From Winkia neuii (GTDB lineage: Bacteria > Actinomycetota > Actinomycetes > Actinomycetales > Actinomycetaceae): a stretch of DNA of 64,000 nucleotides. Shown one piece after another: positions 17,791-25,186 of this stretch; position 1 is the stretch's first letter; every line of letters starts with the position of its first letter. The DNA lies in assembly GCF_029011175.1 (NCBI RefSeq), contig NZ_CP118946.1, positions 1,830,680 through 1,894,679 of the forward strand. Reading direction: 5' to 3'. The notes under the pieces were generated by a model. It saw only the letters and a list, made by a program, of their open reading frames with translations. It was not told the origin of the DNA and ran no database searches. The position numbers and the translations under genes are program-made.

Positions 17791-18450
17791 ATGAGTAAAA
17801 CAGTTGTAATCATTGGTGGCCATGGGAAGGTTGCGCGTATTGCTGGTCCTCTTTTTGCCGAGGGCGGCTACGCTGTTCGCGCCTGGGTTCGCAACCCTGC
17901 TCACGTCGAGGAGGTTAGTGTTGCCAGCGTGAAGGGTGAGCTGAATTCCATTGAGCAGATGGATCAAGAAAAGATCGCTAAGGAGCTCGAGGGCGTGGAC
18001 GCTATTTTGTGGTCTGCGGGCGCTGGCGGTGGGGATCCGGAGCGCACTCTTGGCGTGGACCGCGATGCTGCTATCCGCACTATGGAAGCCGCGAAGGCTG
18101 CTGGCGTGAAGCGTTTCGTGATGGTCTCTTACGATGGTGCTAACGCTCAGGGTGAGCCCGATAAGTCCACCGATTTCCATTACTACTGGCAGGCTAAGAA
18201 GCAGGCTGACGAGCATTTGCGCGAGAGCGGGCTAGATTGGACTATTTTGGCTCCTGGCCCCCTCACTTTAGACAAGGGTACTGGCCGCGTAGACGCCGAG
18301 CCTGGTTCCGACGGTCGCCGCCGCATTTCGCGCGCTAACGTTGCGCAGGTTGCAGTGACCGCCACGGACGAGCCGCATACTGTGGGCAAGACTGTGCTTT
18401 TGGCTGATGGGGATACCCCGGTCGCGGATTATTTGGCGAACCTCAGCTAG
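17791..18450 (+). CDS. NAD(P)-binding SDR-type protein (NAD(P)H-binding, YwnB/YhfK-like)
   Basis: A 219-residue Rossmann-fold protein with the nucleotide-binding start VVIIGGHGKVARIAG and an arginine-containing loop after strand 2 (VRNPAHVEEV) that suggests NADP(H). AILWSAGAGGG, KRFVMVSYDGA and the HYYWQAKKQADEHLRESGLDWTILAPGPLT block are typical of atypical short-chain reductases (SDR_a5 group). The usual YxxxK pair is replaced by the YYWQAKK segment. Substrate unknown. A terminator follows directly. Confidence 0.85.
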   Translation: MSKTVVIIGGHGKVARIAGPLFAEGGYAVRAWVRNPAHVEEVSVASVKGELNSIEQMDQEKIAKELEGVDAILWSAGAGGGDPERTLGVDRDAAIRTMEAAKAAGVKRFVMVSYDGANAQGEPDKSTDFHYYWQAKKQADEHLRESGLDWTILAPGPLTLDKGTGRVDAEPGSDGRRRISRANVAQVAVTATDEPHTVGKTVLLADGDTPVADYLANLS

Positions 18451-18464
18451 AGCTTTTCTTTGGG

Positions 18465-18494
18465 CGGGGCCGGGCTTGTTCTCGGCCCCGTTTC
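18465..18494 (+). terminator. Rho-independent-like terminator of the SDR gene
   Basis: The arms CGGGGCCG (18465-18472) and CGGCCCCG (18483-18490) form a perfect 8-bp GC-rich stem, followed by a short GTTT. It starts 15 bases after the SDR stop codon. Confidence 0.7.
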
Positions 18495-18556
18495 GTATGT
18501 TTGCGAGGGCTGCGCCCCTTTTGTGTGCGCGCGAGGGCACGCCCCCTGGGGCGGGA

Positions 18557-18590
18557 ATAAAAAATTGGCACCACAAAAAGTGGTGCCAAT
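18557..18590 (-). terminator. Terminator of the small membrane protein gene
   Basis: A perfect 11-bp stem (ATTGGCACCAC / GTGGTGCCAAT, loop AAAAA on the plus strand) at 18564-18590. On the minus strand it is followed by a run of T, a classic intrinsic terminator placed 18 bases after the stop of the minus-strand gene at 18609. Confidence 0.85.
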
Positions 18591-18608
18591 GGGCCAATTG
18601 GCCAGTAC

Positions 18609-18830
18609 TTATGATCTGGGTGCGCGGGGCATTGTTGAGCGGATGGCCGCATAGATAGTTACGAGTGCCAGGATCATGGCTACGAACCAGGTGATCATTG
18701 CGGGCGCCCACCTGCTGATGAACACAGGCCCTGAGCTGACCATGCACAGTACAGGGATCATAATCGCACTGATTAGTAGTAGGTTATTCTGTTTGATGCG
18801 CGGCTTGTCGGAGTCGCTATTGCGGCTCAT
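18609..18830 (-). CDS. Small membrane protein of unknown function (73 aa)
   Basis: Starts at the ATG complementary to 18828-18830 with AGAGGA upstream; this start gives MSRNSDSDKPRIKQNNLLLIS. A polar N-terminus is followed by two hydrophobic segments (LLLISAIMIPVLCMVSS and APAMITWFVAMILALVTIYAA) and a basic tail. A strong intrinsic terminator directly downstream supports it as a real transcription unit. I do not recognise the family. The longer upstream open frame lacks hydrophobic or domain features and a ribosome site. Confidence 0.65.
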   Translation of the reverse strand: MSRNSDSDKPRIKQNNLLLISAIMIPVLCMVSSGPVFISRWAPAMITWFVAMILALVTIYAAIRSTMPRAPRS

Positions 18831-19081
18831 TTTCAATCCTCTTTTCCAGATTCCCGTCCTTGCGGGAACTTCACTTACAGCACGTTGGCTGGCATCACCA
18901 ACCATGTGACGCATCTTTATTTTACGCCCTCGCCTGGACATTTTCCACTCTTTGCCATCACTACAGTACCGGGTGAGGACCTTCTGCCTACGCTTACTTC
19001 AGATTTAACTTTCACCGCCCTAGGCAGATTCGCTCTAAGGCGCACACCCTAAGGACGCAGCCTTGTTTCGGTTAGGTACCT

Positions 19082-19087
19082 TATAAT
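19082..19087 (+). promoter_or_regulatory. Candidate -10 box of the YheO-type regulator gene
   Basis: A perfect TATAAT lies 42 bases before the ATG at 19129. No convincing -35 is present at the normal spacing, which may point to activator dependence. The rest of 18831-19128 shows no gene. Confidence 0.45.
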
Positions 19088-19128
19088 TTTTCTGAACTCT
19101 GTTACAGATCCGCAACTAGGCAGGCGCG

Positions 19129-19812
19129 ATGGGTTTAGAAAAGAACCTCAACTCCGATCTCTCAGCTGAACGGAAAATCATTATCCGCACTTTGATCCCT
19201 CTGGTAGAACCTCTTCAGGCTGTTTTACCTGCCCCCAGCGAGGTCGTGCTTCACGACCTTTCAAAACTGCCAAATTCTATTGTTGCAATAGCCGGCAGCA
19301 TTACCGGGCGTAGCATCGGAGGGGTCGCCACAAACACTCTTATGCAGGATACTTCTACCGGGAATCTGGAAACTAAATACAACTACAGCACCAAGGCGGC
19401 TGACGGTAGTGACGTTTCCTGTTCGACAATTGTTTTTCGCGCCTCTAACGGCACCCCAGTTGCCGCATTGTGCGTTATTAAGGATGTTTCAGTTTGGAAG
19501 ACTTTGCAGCAAGCTTTGAACTCGCTAATTCCTCCCGCGGTCGTGGGCAATACCCAAACTCCGCCTCCGGATGCAGAAGTTTTTAGCAAAGATGTTGACG
19601 AGCTCGCGGCAGATTTACTGAAAAGTGCTATTGCTAGGGCTGGCTCCCCTGTCGCAAAGATGACTAAGAGTCAAAAAATAGCGGTGGTGGCAGATCTTCA
19701 AGATCGCGGTTTTTTCGTTTTGAAGGAGTCGGTTGAAAAGGTTGCCAGCGCGTTGGAGGTTACGCGTTTTACTATCTATAACTATCTAAAGGAACTTGGC
19801 AATAGGAAATAG
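19129..19812 (+). CDS. YheO/DauR-type transcriptional regulator (PAS-like + HTH)
   Basis: A 227-residue protein. The N-terminal two thirds (LIPLVEPLQAVLPAPSEVVLHDL, NSIVAIAGSITGRSIGGVATN, FRASNGTPVAALCVIKD) match the YheO-like PAS sensor domain. The C-terminus (MTKSQKIAVVADLQDRGFFVLKESVEKVASALEVTRFTIYNYLKEL) is the helix-turn-helix of the same family. E. coli DauR, a relative, controls D-arginine catabolism. Here it faces, and converges with, a PLP enzyme/RidA/amino-acid transporter cluster, so it probably senses an amino acid or derivative and controls that cluster; the ligand is unknown. Confidence 0.85.
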   Translation: MGLEKNLNSDLSAERKIIIRTLIPLVEPLQAVLPAPSEVVLHDLSKLPNSIVAIAGSITGRSIGGVATNTLMQDTSTGNLETKYNYSTKAADGSDVSCSTIVFRASNGTPVAALCVIKDVSVWKTLQQALNSLIPPAVVGNTQTPPPDAEVFSKDVDELAADLLKSAIARAGSPVAKMTKSQKIAVVADLQDRGFFVLKESVEKVASALEVTRFTIYNYLKELGNRK

Positions 19813-19814
19813 GT

Positions 19815-19860
19815 TGGGCGTTGCGCACGATCGCCACGCGGCTTTCACACACAACGCCCA
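19815..19860. terminator. Bidirectional terminator between convergent genes
   Basis: The inverted repeat TGGGCGTTG (19815-19823) / CAACGCCCA (19852-19860) is perfect over 9 bp with a 28-base loop. It sits between the stop of the YheO-type regulator and the stop of the minus-strand PLP enzyme. Confidence 0.55.
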
Positions 19861-19885
19861 GTCCTAGATGCATTACCTTTGCCGG

Positions 19886-21028
19886 TTACAGGATTTGGTC
19901 GAGCCCCTGCTTCAGGTCGGCAATAATGTCGGAGGTTTCTTCGATTCCTACCGACAGGCGTAGCAGCCCGTCAGTTACGCCCTGTTTGGCGCGTTCTTCA
20001 GGGCTCATGCAGGCGTGCGACATTGCCGCCGGGTAGGAAAGGATAGATTCGACTCCGCCAAGGCTGACGGCCAAGATGGGCAGCTTCAGCACTTGGGCCA
20101 GTCTGTTCACGGTCTGCCTATCGGCCACCTCGAAGGATAGTACGGCACCGCCGCTGCTAGCTTGCGACATGTGTAGTTTGTGGGCTGGGTGCGATTCCAA
20201 CCCCGGGTAGTGCAGTGCTTTTACCGCTGGGTGCTCTTCTAGCATCTTTGCAATTTCGAGGGCGGATTTACCTGACTGGGCCATTCGCAGCCCCATCGTC
20301 TTCATGCCGCGCATAACCAGCCAGCAGTCTTCAACTCCTAGCGTGCCTCCAAGCGCTTTCTGCAGCAGGAATATTTTTTCTGCCAGGGCGTCGTCGCTGG
20401 TTATTACCATGCCTGCGATTACGTCGGAATGGCCGTTGAAGAACTTGGTTGCCGATTCGATTACAACGTCTACGCCTAGGTCTAGAGGACGCTGGAATAG
20501 CGGAGTCATAAAGGTGTTGTCGGCGATGGTTACCAGGTCGTGGCGCTTGGCTATTTCTACTACGCCTCTAATGTCGGTGACGTTTAGCAGCGGGTTAGAG
20601 GGGGTTTCTAGGTAGATGCCTTTCGTGTTTTCTTTGATTGCCCCTTCCCACGCGGTAAGGTCAGTTTCGTCTACGAAGGATGCTTCGATGCCGAATCGTG
20701 CCATCACTTCGGTGGCCAGTTGGAAGGTGCCCCCGTAGATGGATTTGCACATTACTACGTGGTCGCCCTTGTTGAAGGTGAGTAGCGCCGCCGATATTGC
20801 GGCCATTCCAGAGGCGAAAGCGAAGGCGTGTTCGCCTCCTTCTACTTTGGCTACCCCTACTTCGAGGGCGTGGCGGGTGGGGTTGCCGAAACGCGAATAG
20901 GTGTATTCGGGGGCTGCTTCAAGCGATTCTTGTTTGAAGGTCGAACACTGGTAGATCGGGATGGAAGACGATCCGGTGTACTGGTCGAAGACCTGGTAGC
21001 CGTGGATCAGTTTTGTGTTTGTTTGCAT
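19886..21028 (-). CDS. Cys/Met-metabolism PLP-dependent enzyme (cystathionine lyase/synthase-like)
   Basis: A 380-residue fold-type I PLP enzyme. The start is the ATG complementary to 21026-21028, with AAGAGGT upstream. Visible landmarks are PIYQCSTF, YTYSRFGNPTRHALE, FASGMAAISAA, ETPSNPLLNVTDI, IADNTF and the PLP-lysine motif SATKFFNGHSD (Lys near 194). The segment GDHVVMCKSIYGGTF has Gly where methionine gamma-lyases carry their active-site Cys, which argues against that activity. Cystathionine beta- or gamma-lyase is the best guess. Elimination by such enzymes releases enamine intermediates, which fits the RidA gene in the same operon. Confidence 0.88.
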   Translation of the reverse strand: MQTNTKLIHGYQVFDQYTGSSSIPIYQCSTFKQESLEAAPEYTYSRFGNPTRHALEVGVAKVEGGEHAFAFASGMAAISAALLTFNKGDHVVMCKSIYGGTFQLATEVMARFGIEASFVDETDLTAWEGAIKENTKGIYLETPSNPLLNVTDIRGVVEIAKRHDLVTIADNTFMTPLFQRPLDLGVDVVIESATKFFNGHSDVIAGMVITSDDALAEKIFLLQKALGGTLGVEDCWLVMRGMKTMGLRMAQSGKSALEIAKMLEEHPAVKALHYPGLESHPAHKLHMSQASSGGAVLSFEVADRQTVNRLAQVLKLPILAVSLGGVESILSYPAAMSHACMSPEERAKQGVTDGLLRLSVGIEETSDIIADLKQGLDQIL

Positions 21029-21107
21029 TTTTACCTCTTTTAGAAAGCACAACTGGCGTGCTTTGTTTTGATTCACAACGATGTAGTGGAACGTTTGGTT
21101 TGTTTGG

Positions 21108-22460
21108 CTAGCTAAACGCCAGGAAGGGCGATACTAGCAGTAGGATGCCGGCAAATACTATAAGGATCAGGCCTGGCCCACGCAGCTCCCGCAGGGAGGG
21201 CACTTTCAGCACCAAGTAGGTGGGAATCAGGCAGCCGATCATCCCAAAGATGGGCGAGCAGATCGAGGTGAACGAGAGTACCGGCGCGTTCAACACGATC
21301 GCACCCCAGGCAACTAGCACCCCGAACACTAAGATTCCTACTGCGAGTAATTTGCGATTTATTTTCTCTTCGGGGATGAACCTCTTTATCACGTTCGTGG
21401 CTATTCCTTGGCAGGCCTCTTTGAAGCCTTGGAAGACGCCGAAGAAGGCGGTCATCACGGCGAAGATGTTCAGAACGACGCTCAGGATCTGTACCCAGGC
21501 TCCGTCTAGGTTTCGCGCAGCGATCGCAAGGGTCGAGATGTTCTCGTTTGCCGCTTGTACTGCCTGGTCGTGCCCTAGCACCAGGTTGAAGGACATGGCG
21601 TAGAAAAACACAACGGTAAACAATATAAAGAAGGCAATGTTCATCGCGCGCACAGATTTATACCGTGCCACCTCGATGTTTTTGTTGTGGCTGCGGAACG
21701 ATATCACCATGGGCGAAAGCGACTGTATAAACAAGATCGATGTCAGCGTAAACGGCAACAGCACAATCGTCTGCTTGACCAGGTACCCCATGTCCGGGAA
21801 GGCGCCAATATTGGCTATGTCCCAGCGGGGAATCATCACTACCCCAAGTAGGAAGATGATCGTTATTTTGGTAATCACCATCACCGAGGAGATACGGAAA
21901 AGAATTTTTTCTGCCGCCGAAGCGATAGCCACCAGCACACACACAATCGCCAATCCGTAAAGCGGGTTTGAAGACCAGTTAGTCTTTGTGATTCCGAATG
22001 TCTTCAGGTATGAGGCCGAATCGTTGGTGATCGCAGTTGAGTACACGAACACCCATATCACCAACATTATGAAGTAGAGCAGCCCCAGCAGCATCCCCCA
22101 GTTCTTGCCCAAGTATTCCGCGATCACGCTCGGATAGTCTTCACATTTTTTCGAATGCGCCAGCGTGTTAATGAACAGTCTTTGGAACAGCCACATTGCC
22201 GGGTAGGCAATTACTGCGGATACAAGAAATACCCACACCCCAATTATTCCGACTTTTACTGGCAGGAACACGATTCCTGCCCCAATAGCCATTCCAATGG
22301 ACATGACGATCCAGCCCCAGTCCGTGGAGTCGAATCTTACGGCTTTTTGCCATTCTTCTTCAGTTAGGCCTGCCTTTTTTGCGTGTTTGCTAACTCTGCT
22401 ACCGGTACACGCCCCGCTTGAATCGGCTTCAGCTTCGTTGCTGGACACTGTCGTTGTCAC
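21108..22460 (-). CDS. HAAAP-family amino-acid permease (SdaC/CyuP-like), copy 1
   Basis: A 450-residue membrane transporter with about 11 hydrophobic segments. The conserved STDWGWIVMSIGMAIGAGIVFLPVKVGIIG, the VYSTAITNDSASYL segment and the SILFIQSLSPMVISFRSHN motif place it in the hydroxy/aromatic amino-acid permease family, which includes serine and cysteine carriers. It lies between ridA and the PLP enzyme, so it probably imports the substrate of that enzyme. It is a close duplicate of the gene at 23168-24499; the last roughly 70 bases are almost identical even at third codon positions. Confidence 0.88.
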   Translation of the reverse strand: MTTTVSSNEAEADSSGACTGSRVSKHAKKAGLTEEEWQKAVRFDSTDWGWIVMSIGMAIGAGIVFLPVKVGIIGVWVFLVSAVIAYPAMWLFQRLFINTLAHSKKCEDYPSVIAEYLGKNWGMLLGLLYFIMLVIWVFVYSTAITNDSASYLKTFGITKTNWSSNPLYGLAIVCVLVAIASAAEKILFRISSVMVITKITIIFLLGVVMIPRWDIANIGAFPDMGYLVKQTIVLLPFTLTSILFIQSLSPMVISFRSHNKNIEVARYKSVRAMNIAFFILFTVVFFYAMSFNLVLGHDQAVQAANENISTLAIAARNLDGAWVQILSVVLNIFAVMTAFFGVFQGFKEACQGIATNVIKRFIPEEKINRKLLAVGILVFGVLVAWGAIVLNAPVLSFTSICSPIFGMIGCLIPTYLVLKVPSLRELRGPGLILIVFAGILLLVSPFLAFS

Positions 22461-22486
22461 TGCCGTTTCCTATCTAGTAGTTCTAT

Positions 22487-22870
22487 TCATTTGGTTGGGC
22501 ACGTAGCCAGGGCTTCTATTTCTACCCGTGCGCCCATCGGCAGGGCTGCAACTTGGAAGGCACTGCGGGCGGGATATTTTTCTACGTCTTTGAAGGCGTT
22601 CGCATACACTTCGTTTACTGCCGCAAAGTCGTCCATGTCAGCCAATAACACCGTGGTTTTAAAAACGTCGTTTAGCGTGCAACCAAATTCGGCTAGGACT
22701 GCCGCGACGTTGCGCAGCGACTGGGCCGCCTGAGCCGTAACGTCTACTACTTCAATCTGCCCAGTTTCCGGGTTCAGCGGCAGTTGGCCAGACACTGCAA
22801 TCACGTTGCCTGCAGCTTTTGCTGCCGAATAGGGTCCTACTGCTTTAGGGACCATGTTTACCTTAGGCAT
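22487..22870 (-). CDS. ridA: RidA/YjgF enamine-imine deaminase
   Basis: A 127-residue protein starting at the ATG complementary to 22868-22870 with GGAGG upstream. The family motifs are present: GPYSAAKAAGNVIAVSGQLPLNPETG, QAAQSLRNVAAVLAEFGCTLNDVFKTTVLLADM, and the catalytic-arginine segment YPARSAFQVAALPMGARVEIEALA (Arg in YPARSAF). RidA hydrolyses reactive 2-aminoacrylate and related enamines made by PLP enzymes. It is followed 26 bases later by a permease and then by a PLP eliminating enzyme, which supports a detoxifying role for that pathway. Confidence 0.93.
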   Translation of the reverse strand: MPKVNMVPKAVGPYSAAKAAGNVIAVSGQLPLNPETGQIEVVDVTAQAAQSLRNVAAVLAEFGCTLNDVFKTTVLLADMDDFAAVNEVYANAFKDVEKYPARSAFQVAALPMGARVEIEALATCPTK

Positions 22871-22951
22871 TTTTCCTCCAAAAATACTTATGTGCGCCCT
22901 GCCGGCGCTACAAAAATATTGGCGCAAACACCCCATCCAAGTCAACTATTT

Positions 22952-23058
22952 GTTGAAACTATTTTTTCAGCCTCTTTCCGCCGTTTTACGCCCCTATCCG
23001 ACGGGCCACCCCGAAATTAGCGGCCAGTTTTCAACAGTTTTTCAACATTAGGTTGAAA
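22952..23058. promoter_or_regulatory. Repeated TTTCAAC/GTTGAAA motif upstream of ridA
   Basis: The heptamer TTTCAAC or its complement occurs four times upstream of the ridA start: GTTGAAA at 22952-22958, TTTCAAC at 23029-23035 and 23040-23046, and GTTGAAA at 23052-23058. The last two form a perfect inverted repeat with a 5-base spacer. This is the likely promoter/operator region of the ridA-permease-PLP enzyme operon. Confidence 0.5.
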
Positions 23059-23127
23059 GACCCAATCGCTCAACAGACAGGTTTTTCACACGCTAACGAG
23101 GGCGGCCACCCCACCACGCCGGTGAGC

Positions 23128-23160
23128 TAGGGGCGGCTTCAACACTGAAACCGCCCCTCT
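23128..23160 (-). terminator. Hairpin after the second HAAAP permease
   Basis: The plus strand reads AGGGGCGGCTTC-AACACT-GAAACCGCCCCT, a 12-bp stem with one G-T wobble. It starts 8 bases after the stop of the minus-strand permease at 23168. There is no long U-tract, but the size and placement fit a terminator separating this gene from ridA. Confidence 0.6.
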
Positions 23161-23167
23161 ACTCTTG

Positions 23168-24499
23168 CTAGCTAAACGCCAGGAAGGGCGATACTAGCAG
23201 TAGGATGCCGGCAAATACTATAAGGATCAGGCCTGGCCCGCGCAGTTCGCGCAGCGATTTTACGCGCAGCACCAAGTAGGTGGGAATCAGGCACCCGATC
23301 ATGCCGAAGATGGGCGAGCAGATGGACGTAAATGACAGCACGGGAGCGTTGAGGACGATCGCTCCCCATGAGACCAGAACACCAAACACTAAGATGGCGA
23401 AGGATAGTAGCCGGCGGTTGATGCGTTCCTCGGGAACGAAACGCTTGACGACATTCATGGCGATGCCTTGGCAGGCCTCTTTGAATCCTTGAAAGACGCC
23501 GAAGAAGGCGGTCATGACAGCGAAGATGTTCAGAACGACGCTCAGGATCTGCACCCATGCCCCGTCTAGGTTGCGGGCGGCGATCGCCAGCGTGGAAATG
23601 TTTTCGTTGGCGGCTTGCACCGCCTGATCGTGACCCAGCACTAGGTTGAAGGACATGGCGTAGAAGAACACGACCACGAAAAGGGTGAAGAACGCGATGT
23701 TCATGGCGCGCACGGATTTGTAGCGTGCCACCTCGATGTTTTTGTTGTGGCTGCGGAACGAAATCACCATGGGCGATAGCGACTGGATGAACAGGATCGA
23801 TGTCAGCGTAAACGGCAGCAGCACAATCGTCTGCTTGACCAAGTAACCCAGGTCAGGGAAAACGCCAATGTTGGAAATGTCCCAGCGGGGAATCATCACT
23901 ACCCCAAGTAGGAAGATGATCGTGATCTTGGTGATTACCATGATCGAGGAGATGCGGAACAGCACCTTTTCGGCCGTGGAGGCGATGGCAACCAGAATAC
24001 ACACGATCCCCAGCCCGTACAGGGGCGCACTGGATAGGTTGGTGCGGGTGATGCCAAAGGTTTTCAGGTACGAGGCCGAATCGTTGGTAATCGCGGTCGA
24101 ATACACGAACACCCATATCGCCAACATTATGAAGTACAGCAGCCCCAGCAGCATCCCCCAGTTTTTGCCAAGATAGCCGGCAATGACTGACGGGTAGTCT
24201 TCGCATCGCTTGGATTTGGCCAGGGTGTTGATGAAGAGCTTTTGGAACAGCCACATTGCTGGGTAGGCGATCACGGCTGAAACCAGGAACACCCATACGC
24301 CGATGATGCCTACTTTGACGGGTAAGAAGACGATGCCGGCGCCGATGGCCATGCCGATCGAAAGGACGACCCAACCCCAGTCAGTCGAGTCGAATTTAGT
24401 GGCGGCCTTCCATTCCGGCACGCTCAGGCCCGCCTTTAGGGCGTGGCGCTGTTCGCGCGAACTAAAGGTGGAAGTTTCAGGAGCGGTTAGCGTACTCAT
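23168..24499 (-). CDS. HAAAP-family amino-acid permease (SdaC/CyuP-like), copy 2
   Basis: A 443-residue paralogue of the permease at 21108-22460, with the same membrane topology and the same motifs (STDWGWVVLSIGMAIGAGIVFLP, YSTAITNDSASYL). The start at the ATG complementary to 24497-24499 has GGGGCGCG upstream; a longer in-frame extension begins with repetitive Ala/Val and is unlikely. Differences from copy 1 cluster at the N-terminus and in scattered conservative changes. A hairpin separates it from ridA, so it may form its own transcript. The pair looks like a recent tandem duplication. Confidence 0.87.
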   Translation of the reverse strand: MSTLTAPETSTFSSREQRHALKAGLSVPEWKAATKFDSTDWGWVVLSIGMAIGAGIVFLPVKVGIIGVWVFLVSAVIAYPAMWLFQKLFINTLAKSKRCEDYPSVIAGYLGKNWGMLLGLLYFIMLAIWVFVYSTAITNDSASYLKTFGITRTNLSSAPLYGLGIVCILVAIASTAEKVLFRISSIMVITKITIIFLLGVVMIPRWDISNIGVFPDLGYLVKQTIVLLPFTLTSILFIQSLSPMVISFRSHNKNIEVARYKSVRAMNIAFFTLFVVVFFYAMSFNLVLGHDQAVQAANENISTLAIAARNLDGAWVQILSVVLNIFAVMTAFFGVFQGFKEACQGIAMNVVKRFVPEERINRRLLSFAILVFGVLVSWGAIVLNAPVLSFTSICSPIFGMIGCLIPTYLVLRVKSLRELRGPGLILIVFAGILLLVSPFLAFS

Positions 24500-25186
24500 C
24501 GCGCCCCTACTTCTGCGCACCCTCCTCGTGCATACACATACAGCAACAGCCACCGCCAAAGACGCGGGGGCGGCGTTTGCTGGGTTGCAGGGCAGCGTTC
24601 ATATTCCTTTTCTCCATTTCGAGTTCTGGCGTCTTACACAAAAGCCTTCAGCTGCGTATAAACCGCGGCTGCATAAAAGTGTCCTAGCGGCACCCCACTC
24701 TGTCAAGCGGAAGCTGCACTTTCAAACATCGGGGACTGGGCCAGACTTATCGAGGGTGGGGTCAACTCGCTGAGGGTGAGCTAGCGTTACCAGCGAATAC
24801 GTGGGCAGGCGGATTGACGCAGTAAGCAGACGCGCGGCGGCGAACATTTCCAAGCAGTTCTATGGATTCTTGCGATCATGTTTCCAGTCGGTAACTATTT
24901 ATAGGATATTCGAGCGCACCTGAACATTCTCTTTACTAGCATCGGAGAATAATGCGGAATAGCCACGAAAGCGCGGCACTGAAAGTGGCATTTTCTTGAT
25001 AGGACGCTACGGACTATAACAAATAGGAATATCTCAAATAGCGACTAAAATGCTATCCTTCTGGCGTTATTTGACCAGATTTCAAGTAAAAATACGCAAG
25101 TGAAGCAATGTTCACGCGTCTTATAGATTGAACGGCGGGCAATACTAACTTGTATTTTTACGAGGCTTACAGCAAGAAGGGAAGCC
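24500..25186. other. Intergenic region upstream of the giant surface protein
   Basis: About 690 bases without a supported gene, becoming AT-rich towards the right. A possible promoter for the surface protein is TTGAAC (25128-25133), 17 bases, then TGTATT (25151-25156). Its ribosome site AAGAAGGGAAG lies just before the ATG at 25187. Nothing else is recognised. Confidence 0.45.
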
